From RPQJ01 sp963744735 (lineage in GTDB: Bacteria > Pseudomonadota > Gammaproteobacteria > Steroidobacterales > Steroidobacteraceae): a stretch of DNA of 64,000 bases. Position 1 is the first letter of the stretch; every line of letters begins with the position of its first letter. Below, piece by piece: positions 29,985-40,400 of this stretch. Both the position numbers and the translations under genes were made by a program. Where the stretch lies: NCBI GenBank assembly GCA_963744735.1, contig CAVUVH010000009.1, positions 62,001 to 126,000 of the forward strand, written 5' to 3'. The notes under the pieces are model-generated. The model was given only the letters and a program-made list of their open reading frames with translations. It searched no databases and had not been told where the DNA came from.

Positions 29985-31817
29985 ATGGAAAAATCCCCGC
30001 CGGATCTCGCGCACGTACGCGAACTGAGCCCGCGCCGCAACACGACCCGCGCCGCGTCCATTCCCGAACTCGTCGACGAGCAGCTGCGTCACTTCTCGAT
30101 CGACCCGGCGTCGGCCTTCGGCCAGCGCATGGCGGAGTTCACGACGCACCTGTACGCCGGCAACACCGCCGCCCATCGCCTGTGGGAGGTCACCCTGCGC
30201 GAACTGGGCGACCTCGACGCCCAGGATCGCGTCGCGCGCTTCAACGCCAAGCGCTTTCTCTGCTTCCAGCTCGCCAAGATCCTCGACACGCTGCAGAACC
30301 CGCTGCGCAAGTCGTACCAGTCGCTGCTGCACGACTCGACGCAATCGGCGGTCAAGGGCCCGTACCCGATCTTCGACAACGTCACGGCGCTGTTCAGCGC
30401 CACGCCGGTCATCACCCGCACGGCGACCTACATGTACGCCTGCACCGAGTGGGTCGAGGACGCCTTCAAGGGACGCGAGCCGCTGCACGAGATCTACTCG
30501 CGCCTGCTGAACCCGACGTCGATCAGCCTGGCCAATCACATCGTCGACCTCGAAGCCGGCCCGCTCGCCGGGGAGTACCTCGCCTGGAACTTCAATTCCG
30601 GGATGGCGGCCATCGATGCGACGCTGGCGAACCTGGTGGGCTACAACGACATCGTGCTCTCCAGCCGCAACGTCTACGGCGGCACCTACCAGCTGCTGCA
30701 CGACTGGTACGGCAAGAAGAGCAACCTGGACGTCGCAGTCGAGTGGTTCGACGGCTTCACGGTCGAGGACTTCTCGGCGGCGCTGCAGGCGACGCTCGCC
30801 CGGCATCGCGACCGGCTGGACCGCGGCCGCCGCGTCTACGTGCTGCTGGAGTCGCCCTGCAACCCGCACGGCTACGTGCTGGACGTGCCTGCCATCTGCC
30901 GTGCCGCGCACGAGCTGGGCCTCACGGTGATCTGCGATGCCACCGTCGGCACGCCCATCCTGCAACCCGTGCTGCAGCGCAAGGACCCGATGGAGCGGCC
31001 GGACTTCGTGATCCACTCCTACACCAAGGACCTCGCCGGCACCGGCACGACCACCGCGGGCGTCTGCATCGGCCGCAACGAGCGCATGTTCATCCCCAAG
31101 GGCGATACCGTCAGCACGACCACGCCGGACGGACGGCCCGTCGTCTATCGCTGGGACGAGAGCCTGTTCTGGAACGTCTACTACGTGAAGGGCGCGTTCC
31201 TCGACGCGGACAAGGCGTTCGAGGTCATCAATGGCATGCGCACCGTCGAGTTGCGCGTGCTGCAGAAGGCGATCAACACGCTGGTGCTGTCACGCGCGCT
31301 GGCGGCGCACCCGGCGATCAACGTGCGCTGCTCGGCCGTGGAAGGCAACGAGAATTTCGCCCTGCGCGAGCGCCTGATGTACCTGGGGCTGCCGGCGCCG
31401 CTGTTCACCATCGACCTCGACACCGAACTGGGTCGCGGCATCTCGCGGCATGCGTTCCAGCGCTTCTTCGACTGCCTGGAGCCTGCGTTCGGCCTGCAGG
31501 TCACCCTCGGCCAGGTCAACACGGTGGTGGTCTGCCCCGCCCTGACGAGTCACTCGGAGCTGTCGACCGACGCGCTGCGCGAGTCGGGCATCTCGCTGAC
31601 GACGATCCGCATTGCCGTGGGCGACGAGGATCCGCGCACGCTGCTGGCGCACCTGATGCAGGCGGCGCAGCTGGCGCTGGAACCGGAATGCCCGGGTTTC
31701 ACCCGGTACTTCGGCCAGCCGCACGAGATCGACGCGCTGTACGAGTCCACGTATGTGGACGTCCACCGCCGCTATGCGGCGAGCCGGCCGCGGATGCAGC
31801 AGCTGCTCGGTGGTTGA
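29985..31817 (+). CDS. Long trans-sulfuration-type PLP enzyme (Cys/Met metabolism family)
   Basis: Intact, 610 residues, about 200 longer than normal members. Residues 1-200 form a mostly helical extension (FGQRMAEFTTHLYAGNTAAHR, FNAKRFLCFQLAKILDTLQNP, NVTALFSATPVITRTATY) that I cannot assign. The rest is a Cys/Met-metabolism PLP fold with IYSRLLNPTSISLANHI, SSRNVYGGTYQLLHDWYG, LTVICDATVGTPILQP, the PLP lysine in HSYTKDLAGTGTTTAG, and SHSELSTDALRESGIS at the end. Substrate unknown; a cystathionine- or homocysteine-forming or sulfur-amino-acid lyase role is plausible beside metY. Confidence 0.75.
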   Translation: MEKSPPDLAHVRELSPRRNTTRAASIPELVDEQLRHFSIDPASAFGQRMAEFTTHLYAGNTAAHRLWEVTLRELGDLDAQDRVARFNAKRFLCFQLAKILDTLQNPLRKSYQSLLHDSTQSAVKGPYPIFDNVTALFSATPVITRTATYMYACTEWVEDAFKGREPLHEIYSRLLNPTSISLANHIVDLEAGPLAGEYLAWNFNSGMAAIDATLANLVGYNDIVLSSRNVYGGTYQLLHDWYGKKSNLDVAVEWFDGFTVEDFSAALQATLARHRDRLDRGRRVYVLLESPCNPHGYVLDVPAICRAAHELGLTVICDATVGTPILQPVLQRKDPMERPDFVIHSYTKDLAGTGTTTAGVCIGRNERMFIPKGDTVSTTTPDGRPVVYRWDESLFWNVYYVKGAFLDADKAFEVINGMRTVELRVLQKAINTLVLSRALAAHPAINVRCSAVEGNENFALRERLMYLGLPAPLFTIDLDTELGRGISRHAFQRFFDCLEPAFGLQVTLGQVNTVVVCPALTSHSELSTDALRESGISLTTIRIAVGDEDPRTLLAHLMQAAQLALEPECPGFTRYFGQPHEIDALYESTYVDVHRRYAASRPRMQQLLGG

Positions 31818-31837
31818 GCGGGAACCGCGTCGCGCCG

Positions 31838-32764
31838 TCAGGAGATCGGGACGGCGTGCCCGGCGTCCGGGCGCAGCGTCCACAGCACCCACTTGCCCAG
31901 CACCGCGAACGTGGCGACCAGTGCGAACGCAAGCAGGGTCACTTCGACATACAGGCCCGACGAATAGTCGGTGTCGGCGGCCACGAGCAGCACCAGCACC
32001 GGCGTCAGCAGGAAGCCCTGCCAGCCGCCGCGCACCCTGCCCAGCGACAGCATGCCCAGCAACAGCAGCAGCGCGAGGGCTGCGCGCAGCACCGGCGCAT
32101 CGAACAGGTCGAAGGCCGCCAGCAGCAGCAGCGTACCGGCCATGGCGAGCGCCAGCCTGAGGACCGCCTGGCGCGGCGTGTGCCTGAGCCATGGCTCGCC
32201 GAGCGCCGCGACGGTCAGGGGCAACCACCAGCCCTGCGTGAGGCCCGCGGCCCGCGCGGTGAACCAGGCAACCACGACCAGCACGGCGAGCAGCACGGAG
32301 TAGCTCAGCGCCGTGCGGGAATGCACGGCCGTGGGAACCGACTGGAAATGCTGGCCCAGCAGACGTACCAGCAGGTAGCCGTACAGGCAGCCCGCCAGCA
32401 GGCCCATGCCGTGCGTCGCCGCCACGCCCGCGGTGGCGGGCTCGAACGAGCCGATCAACGCCGCGGCGAGCACCGCCAGCAACGCGCGGTGATAGCCCAG
32501 CGAACTGGCGGCGCCGGTGGTCGCAGCGAGCGCAACGATCAGCGCCGCCACGCCATCGGTGAAATTTGCCGTGACGGCAGCCGCCATGTAGATGACCGCC
32601 AGCAGTCCGCCGAACGGCGCCAGTGGTCGGGCGAGTACGCCGAGATAAAACGCCAGCACGGTGCCGAGCGCGATGTCGCGCGCCAGCGAGGGATACCCAT
32701 ACAGGTAGCTGGCAGCCGCAGGCGACAGCAACAGAAGAACGAGCGGCACGGCCCGCAGAAACAT
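31838..32764 (-). CDS. FUSC-like multi-pass membrane protein
   Basis: Intact, 308 residues and about ten hydrophobic helices. The sequence FTARAAGLTQGWWLPLTVAALGEPWLRHTPRQAVLRLALAMAGT has the layout of the FUSC/aromatic-acid-exporter core (a helix, W.PLTV, then an R..A..R.AGT-like stretch). FUSC proteins export fusaric or aromatic acids, but this one lacks the long cytoplasmic domain of AaeB-type exporters, so substrate and direction are open. ATG 32764 is used. The gene converges with the long PLP enzyme and diverges from the protease lipoprotein. Confidence 0.55.
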   Translation of the reverse strand: MFLRAVPLVLLLLSPAAASYLYGYPSLARDIALGTVLAFYLGVLARPLAPFGGLLAVIYMAAAVTANFTDGVAALIVALAATTGAASSLGYHRALLAVLAAALIGSFEPATAGVAATHGMGLLAGCLYGYLLVRLLGQHFQSVPTAVHSRTALSYSVLLAVLVVVAWFTARAAGLTQGWWLPLTVAALGEPWLRHTPRQAVLRLALAMAGTLLLLAAFDLFDAPVLRAALALLLLLGMLSLGRVRGGWQGFLLTPVLVLLVAADTDYSSGLYVEVTLLAFALVATFAVLGKWVLWTLRPDAGHAVPIS

Positions 32765-32981
32765 GTCTGACCCCCCGCACCCGATGCCGGTGCACCAAGG
32801 CCGCTTGCAATACGCTTGCCATGTTATTTTTTCGTTTTTAATCAATGAGTTATAACTCCATGACGGGAGCCGTCGCCGTGATATGTAAAAAAGGCCGACG
32901 TCACTTCGAAACCTGCACCGGGACCGTAACTCGGGACCTGTGGGACACTGCGCCATCCCCGTCACCTGCCCCGACCTGCCC

Positions 32982-34377
32982 ATGTCCCATCGCCACGTCC
33001 GCGCGCTTTCGTTGCTGGCCCTCGGCACGCTGACCACGCTGCTCGCCGCCTGCGGCGGCGGCGATGGCGGCGGCACCGGCGGCGAGCCATCTGCCTGCGG
33101 CGAATCAGCGAAGAAAGGACTGGGTCCTGGGCGTGACTCGCGATTGGTACCTGTTCCCCGAGACCCTGCCGGCGTCCGTCAACCTGGCGTCGTTCGCGAC
33201 GGCGGAGGAACTGCTGGACGCATTGACGGCCAATGCACGGGCCCAGGGCAGGGATCGATTCTTCAGCTACCTGACCACGAAATCCGCCGAGGATTCGCTG
33301 CTCGGCGAGGGACAGTTCACGGGCTTCGGGTTCCGCAACCGCACCGACAGCGGCAACCGGCCGTTCATCCTCGACGTGTTCGAGGCGAGCCCCGCGGCGG
33401 AGGCGGGCCTGCAGCGTGGCGACGAGGTCGTGGCCGTGGACCAGGGCAGCGGCTTCGTGCCGGTGTCGCAATCGCTGGCGAACGGCGACGCCTTCGCCGA
33501 CCTGCTGGGGCCGGCAGATGTGGGCGTCCAGCGCGGACTGCGCCTGCTGCGCAACGGCGTCACGTTCGACGTGCAGATGACCAAGCGCACCGTCACGATC
33601 GACCCGGTGGTGCTGGTCCGCACCCTGCCGATGGCGGGAACCACGGGCGTGGGCTACCTGCACCTGCGCAGCTACATCAGCACGGCGGATACCCAGCTGC
33701 GTGACGCGTTCGCGCAGTTTCGCGCGCAGGACGTGCGCGACTTCATCGTCGACCTGCGCTACAACGGCGGCGGCCTGGTCAGCACGGCCGAACTGATCAA
33801 CAACCTTTTCGGCGGCGACCGCACGACACAGGACGTGCAGTACGAGGTCGTCTTCAGCCCGGCCAAGTCGGTGCAGAACTCCACCGCCCGCTTCCAGCCG
33901 CAACCGCAATCGACGCGGCCGGTGCGCATCGCGTTCCTGACGACCGATGCCACCGCCTCTGCCAGCGAGATCAACATCAATTCGCTCAAGCCCTGGGTCG
34001 AGGCGGCAATCGTCGGCAGCGACACCTATGGCAAGCCGGTGGGCCAGCTGGCGTTCGACCTCGCGAACTCATGCGAGGACCGCCTGCGGCTGGTCACGTT
34101 CAAGACCGTCAACTCGCTCGGCGAAGGCGACTTTTACGACGGGATCGCGTCGAGCATGCAGTTTGCCTGCGCGGCCAGCGACACGCTGGCGGCGCCGATG
34201 AACGATGCCGGCGACGGGCTGACAGGCGCGGCCCTCGGCTGGCTTGCCACCGGGGCGTGCGGCAGCGTCATCGGCGCGACGCCTTCCGGTGCGCAGTCGA
34301 AGACATCGGCCGACAGCCGCTGGCCGATGTCGCGCCAGCCTTCTGCGGCCGAGCGCTGGCTGCCCGGCATCGCCTAG
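32982..34377 (+). CDS. S41 family C-terminal processing protease-like lipoprotein (one frameshift)
   Basis: About 465 residues. The lipoprotein signal MSHRHVRALSLLALGTLT...LAACGGG starts at ATG 32982. An indel near 33095 in a Gly-rich linker joins it to the main frame (NQRRKDWVLGVTRDWYLFP). A PDZ-like domain follows (FILDVFEASPAAEAGLQRGDE), then the S41 core: VGYLHLRSYIS, FIVDLRYNGGGLVSTAEL and TDATASASEININ, where the serine of SASE is the expected nucleophile. Such lipid-anchored proteases act in the periplasm on unfolded or C-terminally tagged proteins. The 3' end runs to within four bases of the convergent methyltransferase gene. Confidence 0.85.
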
Positions 34378-34381
34378 CGTC

Positions 34382-35495
34382 TCAGCTGCCCGCGCAGTCG
34401 AGCAGCGCCAGGCATTCCACGTGATGGGTGCCGGGAAAGAAGTCGTACGGGATCAGCGACCGCACCACGTAGCCCGCGGCCACGAAGGCGGCAATGTCGC
34501 GCGCCAGCGTGCCGGCGCTGCAGGAGAGATAAGCCAGGCTGCGTGGCCGCAGTTCCAGCGTCAACGCCTCGAGCGTGCCCCGCTCCAGGCCCGAACGCGG
34601 CGGATTCACGTAGCACACGCGCCGCCAACCCTCGTGCGCGCTCCACCACTCGCGCGCCTGCGGCAGGCGTTGCTCGCAGGTGCCGCGCAGCAACTCCGCT
34701 GCAGGGGCGTTGCGTGCGGCGCTTTCGACGGCACCGCCCGCGAGTTCGATGCCGAGCGCCGCCGCGCCGGCCGCGGTCCACAGTTGCAGGGTGGCCCCGA
34801 TTCCGCAGTACAGGTCGAGCACGGCGACGCCGGGACCGGGCCGCAGCTGCGCCGCGGCGCGCTGCAGCGAATCGGCATGCAGGTCCGGCAGCAGTTGCTG
34901 GAACGCCGCCGGGCCGTGCACCAGGCCGCTGGCATCGAAAGACGTGGCCTCGCCCCAGGCCAGGTGCCAGCCCGACCGCGCGAACAGACGACGGCCCGCC
35001 GATGGGTGGCAATGGACCCACAGCCCGTCGATGCCCGCGCCGGGCAACCGCGCGCGCAGCGCATCTGAGCGACTCCGGATCGAAGTGCCGCTGCTTGACG
35101 ACCAGCGTCGCCTGGCCGCCCGCGACATGCAGGTACGCCAGCGCCAACCGGTCGGGAGCCGGCAGCGTCGCACGCAGCACGGCCACCAGTCGATTGACGC
35201 GCGGACTGTGCACCGGACAGTCGTGGATCGGGATCAGTTCGTCGCGACGCATCATGCCGAACCGCCAGCCGGCCGCCGTGTCGAACCCGGCAGTGAGCGT
35301 GACGCGATCGCGATAGCCGAGGCGCTGGCCCGCAGCCGCGGTGCGCACATCCTCGACCTGCGCTGCCCACGGCGCCAGCACGCGCCGCAGGTAGCCGGCC
35401 TTCTGCGCCACGCTGTCGGCGTGTGACAGGTGCCGGTGACGGCAGCCGCGACACTCCCGTTCACAGCCCGGCGGCAATGATTGCCATGCTTCCAT
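34382..35495 (-). CDS. TrmA/RlmD-like class I SAM-dependent RNA methyltransferase (one frameshift)
   Basis: About 370 residues. It begins MEAWQSLPPGC with a CxxxCxxC cluster (GCERECRGCRHRH) and a further cysteine in IPIHDCPVHSPRVN, as expected for the 4Fe-4S site of RlmC/RlmD-type enzymes. The SAM domain has VLDLYCGIGATLQLW and LGIELAGGAVESA; the catalytic part has YVNPPRSGLE and the cysteine nucleophile in LAYLSCSAGTLARD. The enzyme methylates C5 of uridine in 23S rRNA or tRNA; which site cannot be decided, and the usual TRAM domain is absent. An indel near 35070 splits it. Three other frames crossing here encode nothing recognisable. Confidence 0.8.
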
Positions 35496-35546
35496 CGGGC
35501 TATGGTGCGATGATTTGCCTCCCGCCGACAGTGGGAACCACGGCCG

Positions 35547-36539
35547 ATGGCGAGAATCCCGGACTTCGACGACGTGCTCGCGGCCGCCGCGCGCCTCGCA
35601 GGTCATGCGCGCCGCACGCCGCTGCTGGCCGGCACGCCGCTCGACGCCCTGACCGGCGGTCGAATCCTGCTCAAGCTCGAGACCCTGCAGCACACCGGCT
35701 CGTTCAAGTTCCGCGGTGCCTGGAACCGGCTGGCGCAACTCGATGCGGCGCAACGCAGCGCCGGCGTGGTCGCCTTCTCGTCCGGCAATCATGCGCAGGG
35801 CGTGGCCGCCGCCGCGCTGCGCCTCGGCATCCGCGCCACCATCGTGATGCCGGCGGATGCGCCGCGCGTGAAGCTGCAGAACACGCGCGACCTGGGCGCC
35901 GAGATCGTCGAGTACGACCGCCTGCGCGAGAGCCGCGAGCAGATCGCGGCGCGACTGGCGGCGGAACGCGGCGCCACGCTGGTGCCGTCGTTCGACGATC
36001 CCGACATCATCGCCGGCCAGGGCACGGCGGGACTCGAGATCGCCGAGCAGGCAGCCGAACTCGGGCTGACGCTGGACGACGTGATCGTCTGCTGCAGCGG
36101 CGGCGGCCTCACGGCGGGCATCGTCATCGCGCTCGCCCGGCTGGCACCGCAGGCGGGCGTGTGGACCGCAGAGCCGGCCGGTCACGACGATCACCGGCGT
36201 TCGCTGCAGGCGGGCGTACGGCAGCGCAATGCGCCGGACGCGCCCGCGTCGATCTGCGATGCGCTGCTGGCGCCGACGCCGGGCGAACTGACCTTCGCCA
36301 TCAACCAGCCGCGGCTGCGCGGCGGACTCGTCGCATCCGATGCAGAGGTGCGCGCCGCCATCGCGTATGCGGCCCGCACGCTCAAGCTGATCGTCGAGCC
36401 GGGCGGTGCGGTGGCCCTGGCCTGCCTGCTGGCCGGGCGCCTGGATGCACGCGGGCGCACCGTGGCCCTGACGCTGTCGGGCGGCAACATCGACGACGCC
36501 CTGCTGCGCGACATCCTGGCGGAACCCGTCACTCACTGA
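35547..36539 (+). CDS. Threonine/serine dehydratase-like PLP enzyme
   Basis: Intact, 330 residues. It has the fold type II PLP signature with the Schiff-base lysine in HTGSFKFRGAWN, the substrate loop SSGNHAQGVA, the phosphate-binding SGGGLTAG and the C-terminal cofactor contact TLSGGNIDDAL. The family deaminates threonine or serine to 2-oxo acids. It lacks the ACT regulatory domain of biosynthetic IlvA, so it is the catabolic or short form; racemase activity (serine racemase group) is an alternative. The start MARIPDFDDVL at 35547 is the first in-frame ATG. Confidence 0.85.
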   Translation: MARIPDFDDVLAAAARLAGHARRTPLLAGTPLDALTGGRILLKLETLQHTGSFKFRGAWNRLAQLDAAQRSAGVVAFSSGNHAQGVAAAALRLGIRATIVMPADAPRVKLQNTRDLGAEIVEYDRLRESREQIAARLAAERGATLVPSFDDPDIIAGQGTAGLEIAEQAAELGLTLDDVIVCCSGGGLTAGIVIALARLAPQAGVWTAEPAGHDDHRRSLQAGVRQRNAPDAPASICDALLAPTPGELTFAINQPRLRGGLVASDAEVRAAIAYAARTLKLIVEPGGAVALACLLAGRLDARGRTVALTLSGGNIDDALLRDILAEPVTH

Positions 36540-36590
36540 AACCAACCTGCGACACCCCCCGAACCGTCGCGAACACCACAGGCAATACTC

Positions 36591-37361
36591 ATGTTCCAGA
36601 CCTGGCTGCACGCCCTTCCCTACCTGCTCGGTGCCGGCGTCCTGACGTGGCTCGTCAGCGTGCCGCTGCGCAACGTCACCATCGTCGACACGCTCTGGTC
36701 GCTGCTGTTCGTGATCGCGGCCTTCAGCTACGCCGCCTCCACGCCACCCATCGGTGTCCGCGCGCAGGTGGTGCTGGTGCTGGTCACGGTCTGGGGGCTG
36801 CGGCTCGCCCTGTACCTCGGCCGGCGCACCTTCGGTCACGACGAGGACCGCCGCTACCAGGCCATCCGCGCGCGCAACGAGCCGGGGTTCACGTGGAAGA
36901 GCGTGTACCTCGTGTTCGGCCTGCAGGCGGTGCTGGCGTGGATCATCTCGCTGCCGCTGCTGGGCAGCATCGCCGGCGACGCGCAGCCACTCGGCTGGCT
37001 CGATTACCTCGGCATCGCGCTCTGGTGCGTCGGTTTCTTCTTCGAGGCGGTCGGCGACTGGCAACTGGCGCGCTTCAAGGCCGACCCTGGCAATGCCGGC
37101 CAGGTCATGGACCGTGGCCTGTGGGGCCTGACGCGGCACCCGAACTACTTTGGCGACTTCTGCATCTGGTGGGGCTTCGGGCTGCTGGCGCTCGGTGCGG
37201 GCGCCTGGTGGGCCCTGCCGGGCCCGGCCCTGATGAGCGTCCTGCTGCTGCGCGTGTCGGGCGTCAGCCTGCTCGAGCGCGACATCGGGCAAAGGCGGCC
37301 CGGCTACGCCGAATACGTGCGCCGCACCAACGCGTTCTTTCCGGGGCCACGCCGGCCCTGA
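36591..37361 (+). CDS. DUF1295 membrane protein (steroid 5-alpha-reductase-like C-terminal domain)
   Basis: Intact, 256 residues, about six helices. The conserved end (GLWGLTRHPNYFGDFCIWW, then LLRVSGVSLLERDIGQRRPGY and YVRRTNAFFPGPRR) is the DUF1295/steroid 5-alpha-reductase-like signature. Members are predicted NADPH-dependent lipid reductases or methyltransferase-like enzymes, and the substrate is not known. It lies 51 bases after the dehydratase gene in the same direction and could be co-transcribed with it. Confidence 0.8.
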   Translation: MFQTWLHALPYLLGAGVLTWLVSVPLRNVTIVDTLWSLLFVIAAFSYAASTPPIGVRAQVVLVLVTVWGLRLALYLGRRTFGHDEDRRYQAIRARNEPGFTWKSVYLVFGLQAVLAWIISLPLLGSIAGDAQPLGWLDYLGIALWCVGFFFEAVGDWQLARFKADPGNAGQVMDRGLWGLTRHPNYFGDFCIWWGFGLLALGAGAWWALPGPALMSVLLLRVSGVSLLERDIGQRRPGYAEYVRRTNAFFPGPRRP

Positions 37362-37413
37362 GATGGCCCGGCCGCGATTTCCCTTGTCGCGGGGAGGTCG
37401 CTAGAGTCGCGCG

Positions 37414-40400
37414 ATGGTCTCGGGCTTCCTGCTGTCGGCGCTCGCCGTCGTCTACCTGCTGGTGCTGTTCGGCGTCGCGTTCTATGGCGAGCGCCGCTCC
37501 GTCTACCCCGGCCACGCGCGCCTGCGACCGTGGATCTACAGTCTCGCGCTGGGCGTGTACTGCACGACGTGGACATTCTTCGGTGCCGTCGGCACCGCGG
37601 TCCGCGATGGCTGGGCCTACCTGCCGATCTACCTCGGTCCGGTACTGGTCTTCCTGTTCGCCACGCCGTTCCTGGAACGCCTCGTGGCGATCGTGCGCGC
37701 GCACAACATCACTTCGATCGCCGACCTGATCTCGTCGCGCTTCGGCAAGAGCCCGGCGCTGGCCGCCCTGGTCGCGATCATCGCCCTGACGGCCGGGGTG
37801 CCGTACCTGGCGCTGCAGTACAAGGCCGTCGGCACCAGCATCGACGTGCTGACCGGCGCCGGCGGCTCGCACCCGGCCTGGTACGCCGACACGGCCCTCT
37901 GGGTGGCGCTGATGATGGCGGCCTTCGCGATCCTGTTCGGCACGCGGCGGCTGGACGCGACCGAGCACCACGAAGGCGTGATGCTCGCGATCGCCTTCGA
38001 ATCGGTCGTCAAGCTGGTGGCGTTCGCGGCCGTGGGCCTGTTCGCGCTCACGCACATGGATAACGCGCCCAGCCTGGCGGCGACGCCCCTGGGCGATGCT
38101 GCCAGCGTGTTCTCCGGCGATTTCGTGGTCACCACCGCGCTGGCCGCGGCGGCCATCTTCTGCCTGCCGCGCCAGTTCCTGGTGGGCATCGTGGAGTGCG
38201 CCGACCAGCGCGACGTGCGCACCGCGCGCCTCGTGTTCACCGGCTACCTCGCCGTATTCACGGTGCTGGTGGTGCCGATCGTGCTGTCAGGCCTGGGCAC
38301 GGGCGTGGCAACTTCGCACCAGCCCGACTCGCTGGTGCTGACCCTGCCGCTGCTGCGCGATGCGCCCGCGCTCGCCGTCATCGCGTTCCTGGGCGGCCTG
38401 TCGGCCGCGACCGCGATGGTCATCGTCTCGAGCATCGCGCTCGCCACGATGATCACCAACGACCTCGTGATGCCCACGCTGTGGCGCGGCCGCTGGCTGA
38501 AGACCACCGAAGGCAGCGACATCGGCCGCATCGTGCTGTGGCTGCGCCGCGCCGCGATCCTTTCGCTGGCCCTGCTCGCCTACGCCTATCACCGCAACAC
38601 CGTGGCTCCGGCCAGCCTCGCCTCGATCGGCCTGCTGGCGTTCGCGGCCGTCGCGCAGTTCGCGCCCGCCATACTCGCGGGACTGTACTGGCGGCGCGCC
38701 ACCCGCACCGCGGTGTTCTGGGGCCTGGCCGCCGGGTTCGCGCTGTGGGCCTACGGACTGCTGCTGCCCAACTTTACCGACGGCGCGGCCAACGCCGGCA
38801 GCGGCACGCTGCAGCCTGCCGCACTGCTGATCGAGTGGCTCGGCTTCCTGCGGCTGAGCCCGCTGGTGGCCGGCGCGCTGCTGGCGCTGGCCGGCAATGT
38901 GCTGGTGCTGGTGGCGGTCTCGCTGTTCGGTGGCATCTCGCTGCGCGAACGCATGGCGGCGACCCAGTTCGTGCGTCCGGCCCTGCCGCCGGCGGCCGCC
39001 GCCGGCCTCACCAGTGCCCGCGTCGGCGACGTGCTGGCGATCGCCGAGCGCATCGTCGGCACTGCGGCGGCCGAAGCCGCCCTGCGCGAGCACTCGCTGC
39101 AGACCCTGCGCCCGCTGCCGCGCGCCACCGATCCCGCCGACCGCGGCCTGATGCAGCACATGGAGCGCGTGCTGGCCGGAGCGATCGGCGCCTCCTCGGC
39201 GCGCCTGATGTTCACGCACGCGCTGCGCGGCCGTGGCCTCGCCGCCGAGGAAGTGGCGGAACTGCTGGACGAAACCTCGCAGGAACTGCGCTTCAGCCGC
39301 CAGCTGCTGCAGGCGACGATGGAGAACGTCTCGCAGGGGATCTCAGTGGCCGACAGCGAAGGCCGCCTCGTCGCCTGGAACGGCCGCTACCTGGAGATGT
39401 TCGATTACCCGGCCGACATGGTGCGCATCGGCAGCCCGGTCGCCGACCTGATCCGCTGGAATGCGCAGCGGGGCGAGTTTGGCGAAACGAATCCGGACGA
39501 ACAGATCCGCAAGCGGCTCGCGCACCTGCGCGCCGGCACGCCCTACGTGATCCAGCGCACGCGGCGCAGTGGCCGCACCTACGAGATCCGCGGCCAGCCC
39601 ATGCCGGAGGGCGGGTACGTCACCACCTACACCGACATCACCGAGTTCAAGCACAACGAGCAGCAACTGCTCGAGGCGAAGCAGACGCTGGAGCAGCGGG
39701 TCACCGAGCGCACGCTGGAGCTGTCGAAGGCGCTGGCGGCCGAAGCCGACGCGAAGCAGGCCGCCGAGCAGGCCAACTCGACCAAGACCCGCTTCGTCGC
39801 CGCCGCGAGCCACGACCTGCTGCAGCCGCTGAATGCGGCGCGCCTGTTCGCCTCCGCGCTGGGCGACTCGCCCGCGGACCCCGGCGCCGTGCGCGAGATC
39901 GCCGGCCGCATCGAAGGCTCGCTGCGCGCCGCCGAGGAGGTGCTCGACGACATGCTCGACATCGCGCGCCTCGAGAGCGGCTCGATGCGCGCCGACCTGA
40001 CCGTCTTTGCGCTGGACGAGGTGTTCGCCGACCTCGAGCGGCAGTTCGCGCCGCTGGCCGCGCGCCGCAACCTGCGCCTGCACATCCGGCGCGCGCATAC
40101 GCACGTGCGCAGCGATCGTGTCCTGCTGCGCCGGCTGCTGCAGAACCTGGTGTCGAACGCCCTGCGCTACACGCAGCGCGGCGGCGTGATCGTCGCCTGT
40201 CGCCCGCGCGGCGGCCGGGTCGAGGTGCAGGTCTGGGACTCCGGGCCTGGCATCGCCGAGCAGCATCGCAAGGTCATCTTCGACGAGTTCCGCGGCCTCG
40301 ACCGTCCGTCACCGTGGGGGGAAAAAGGCCTCGGGCTCGGACTCTCGATCTGCGACCGCATCGCGCGCGTGCTGCAGCTCGAGCTGAGCCTGCGTTCGGA

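Noticed and set aside
30182..32770. About 860-codon plus-strand frame crossing the PLP enzyme and the FUSC-like gene
   Set aside because: Shadow of two real genes in other frames; biased Ala/Arg/Gln composition.
34374..37292. About 970-codon minus-strand frame crossing the methyltransferase and two plus-strand genes
   Set aside because: Only the methyltransferase N-terminal part is real; the rest is antisense to intact genes.
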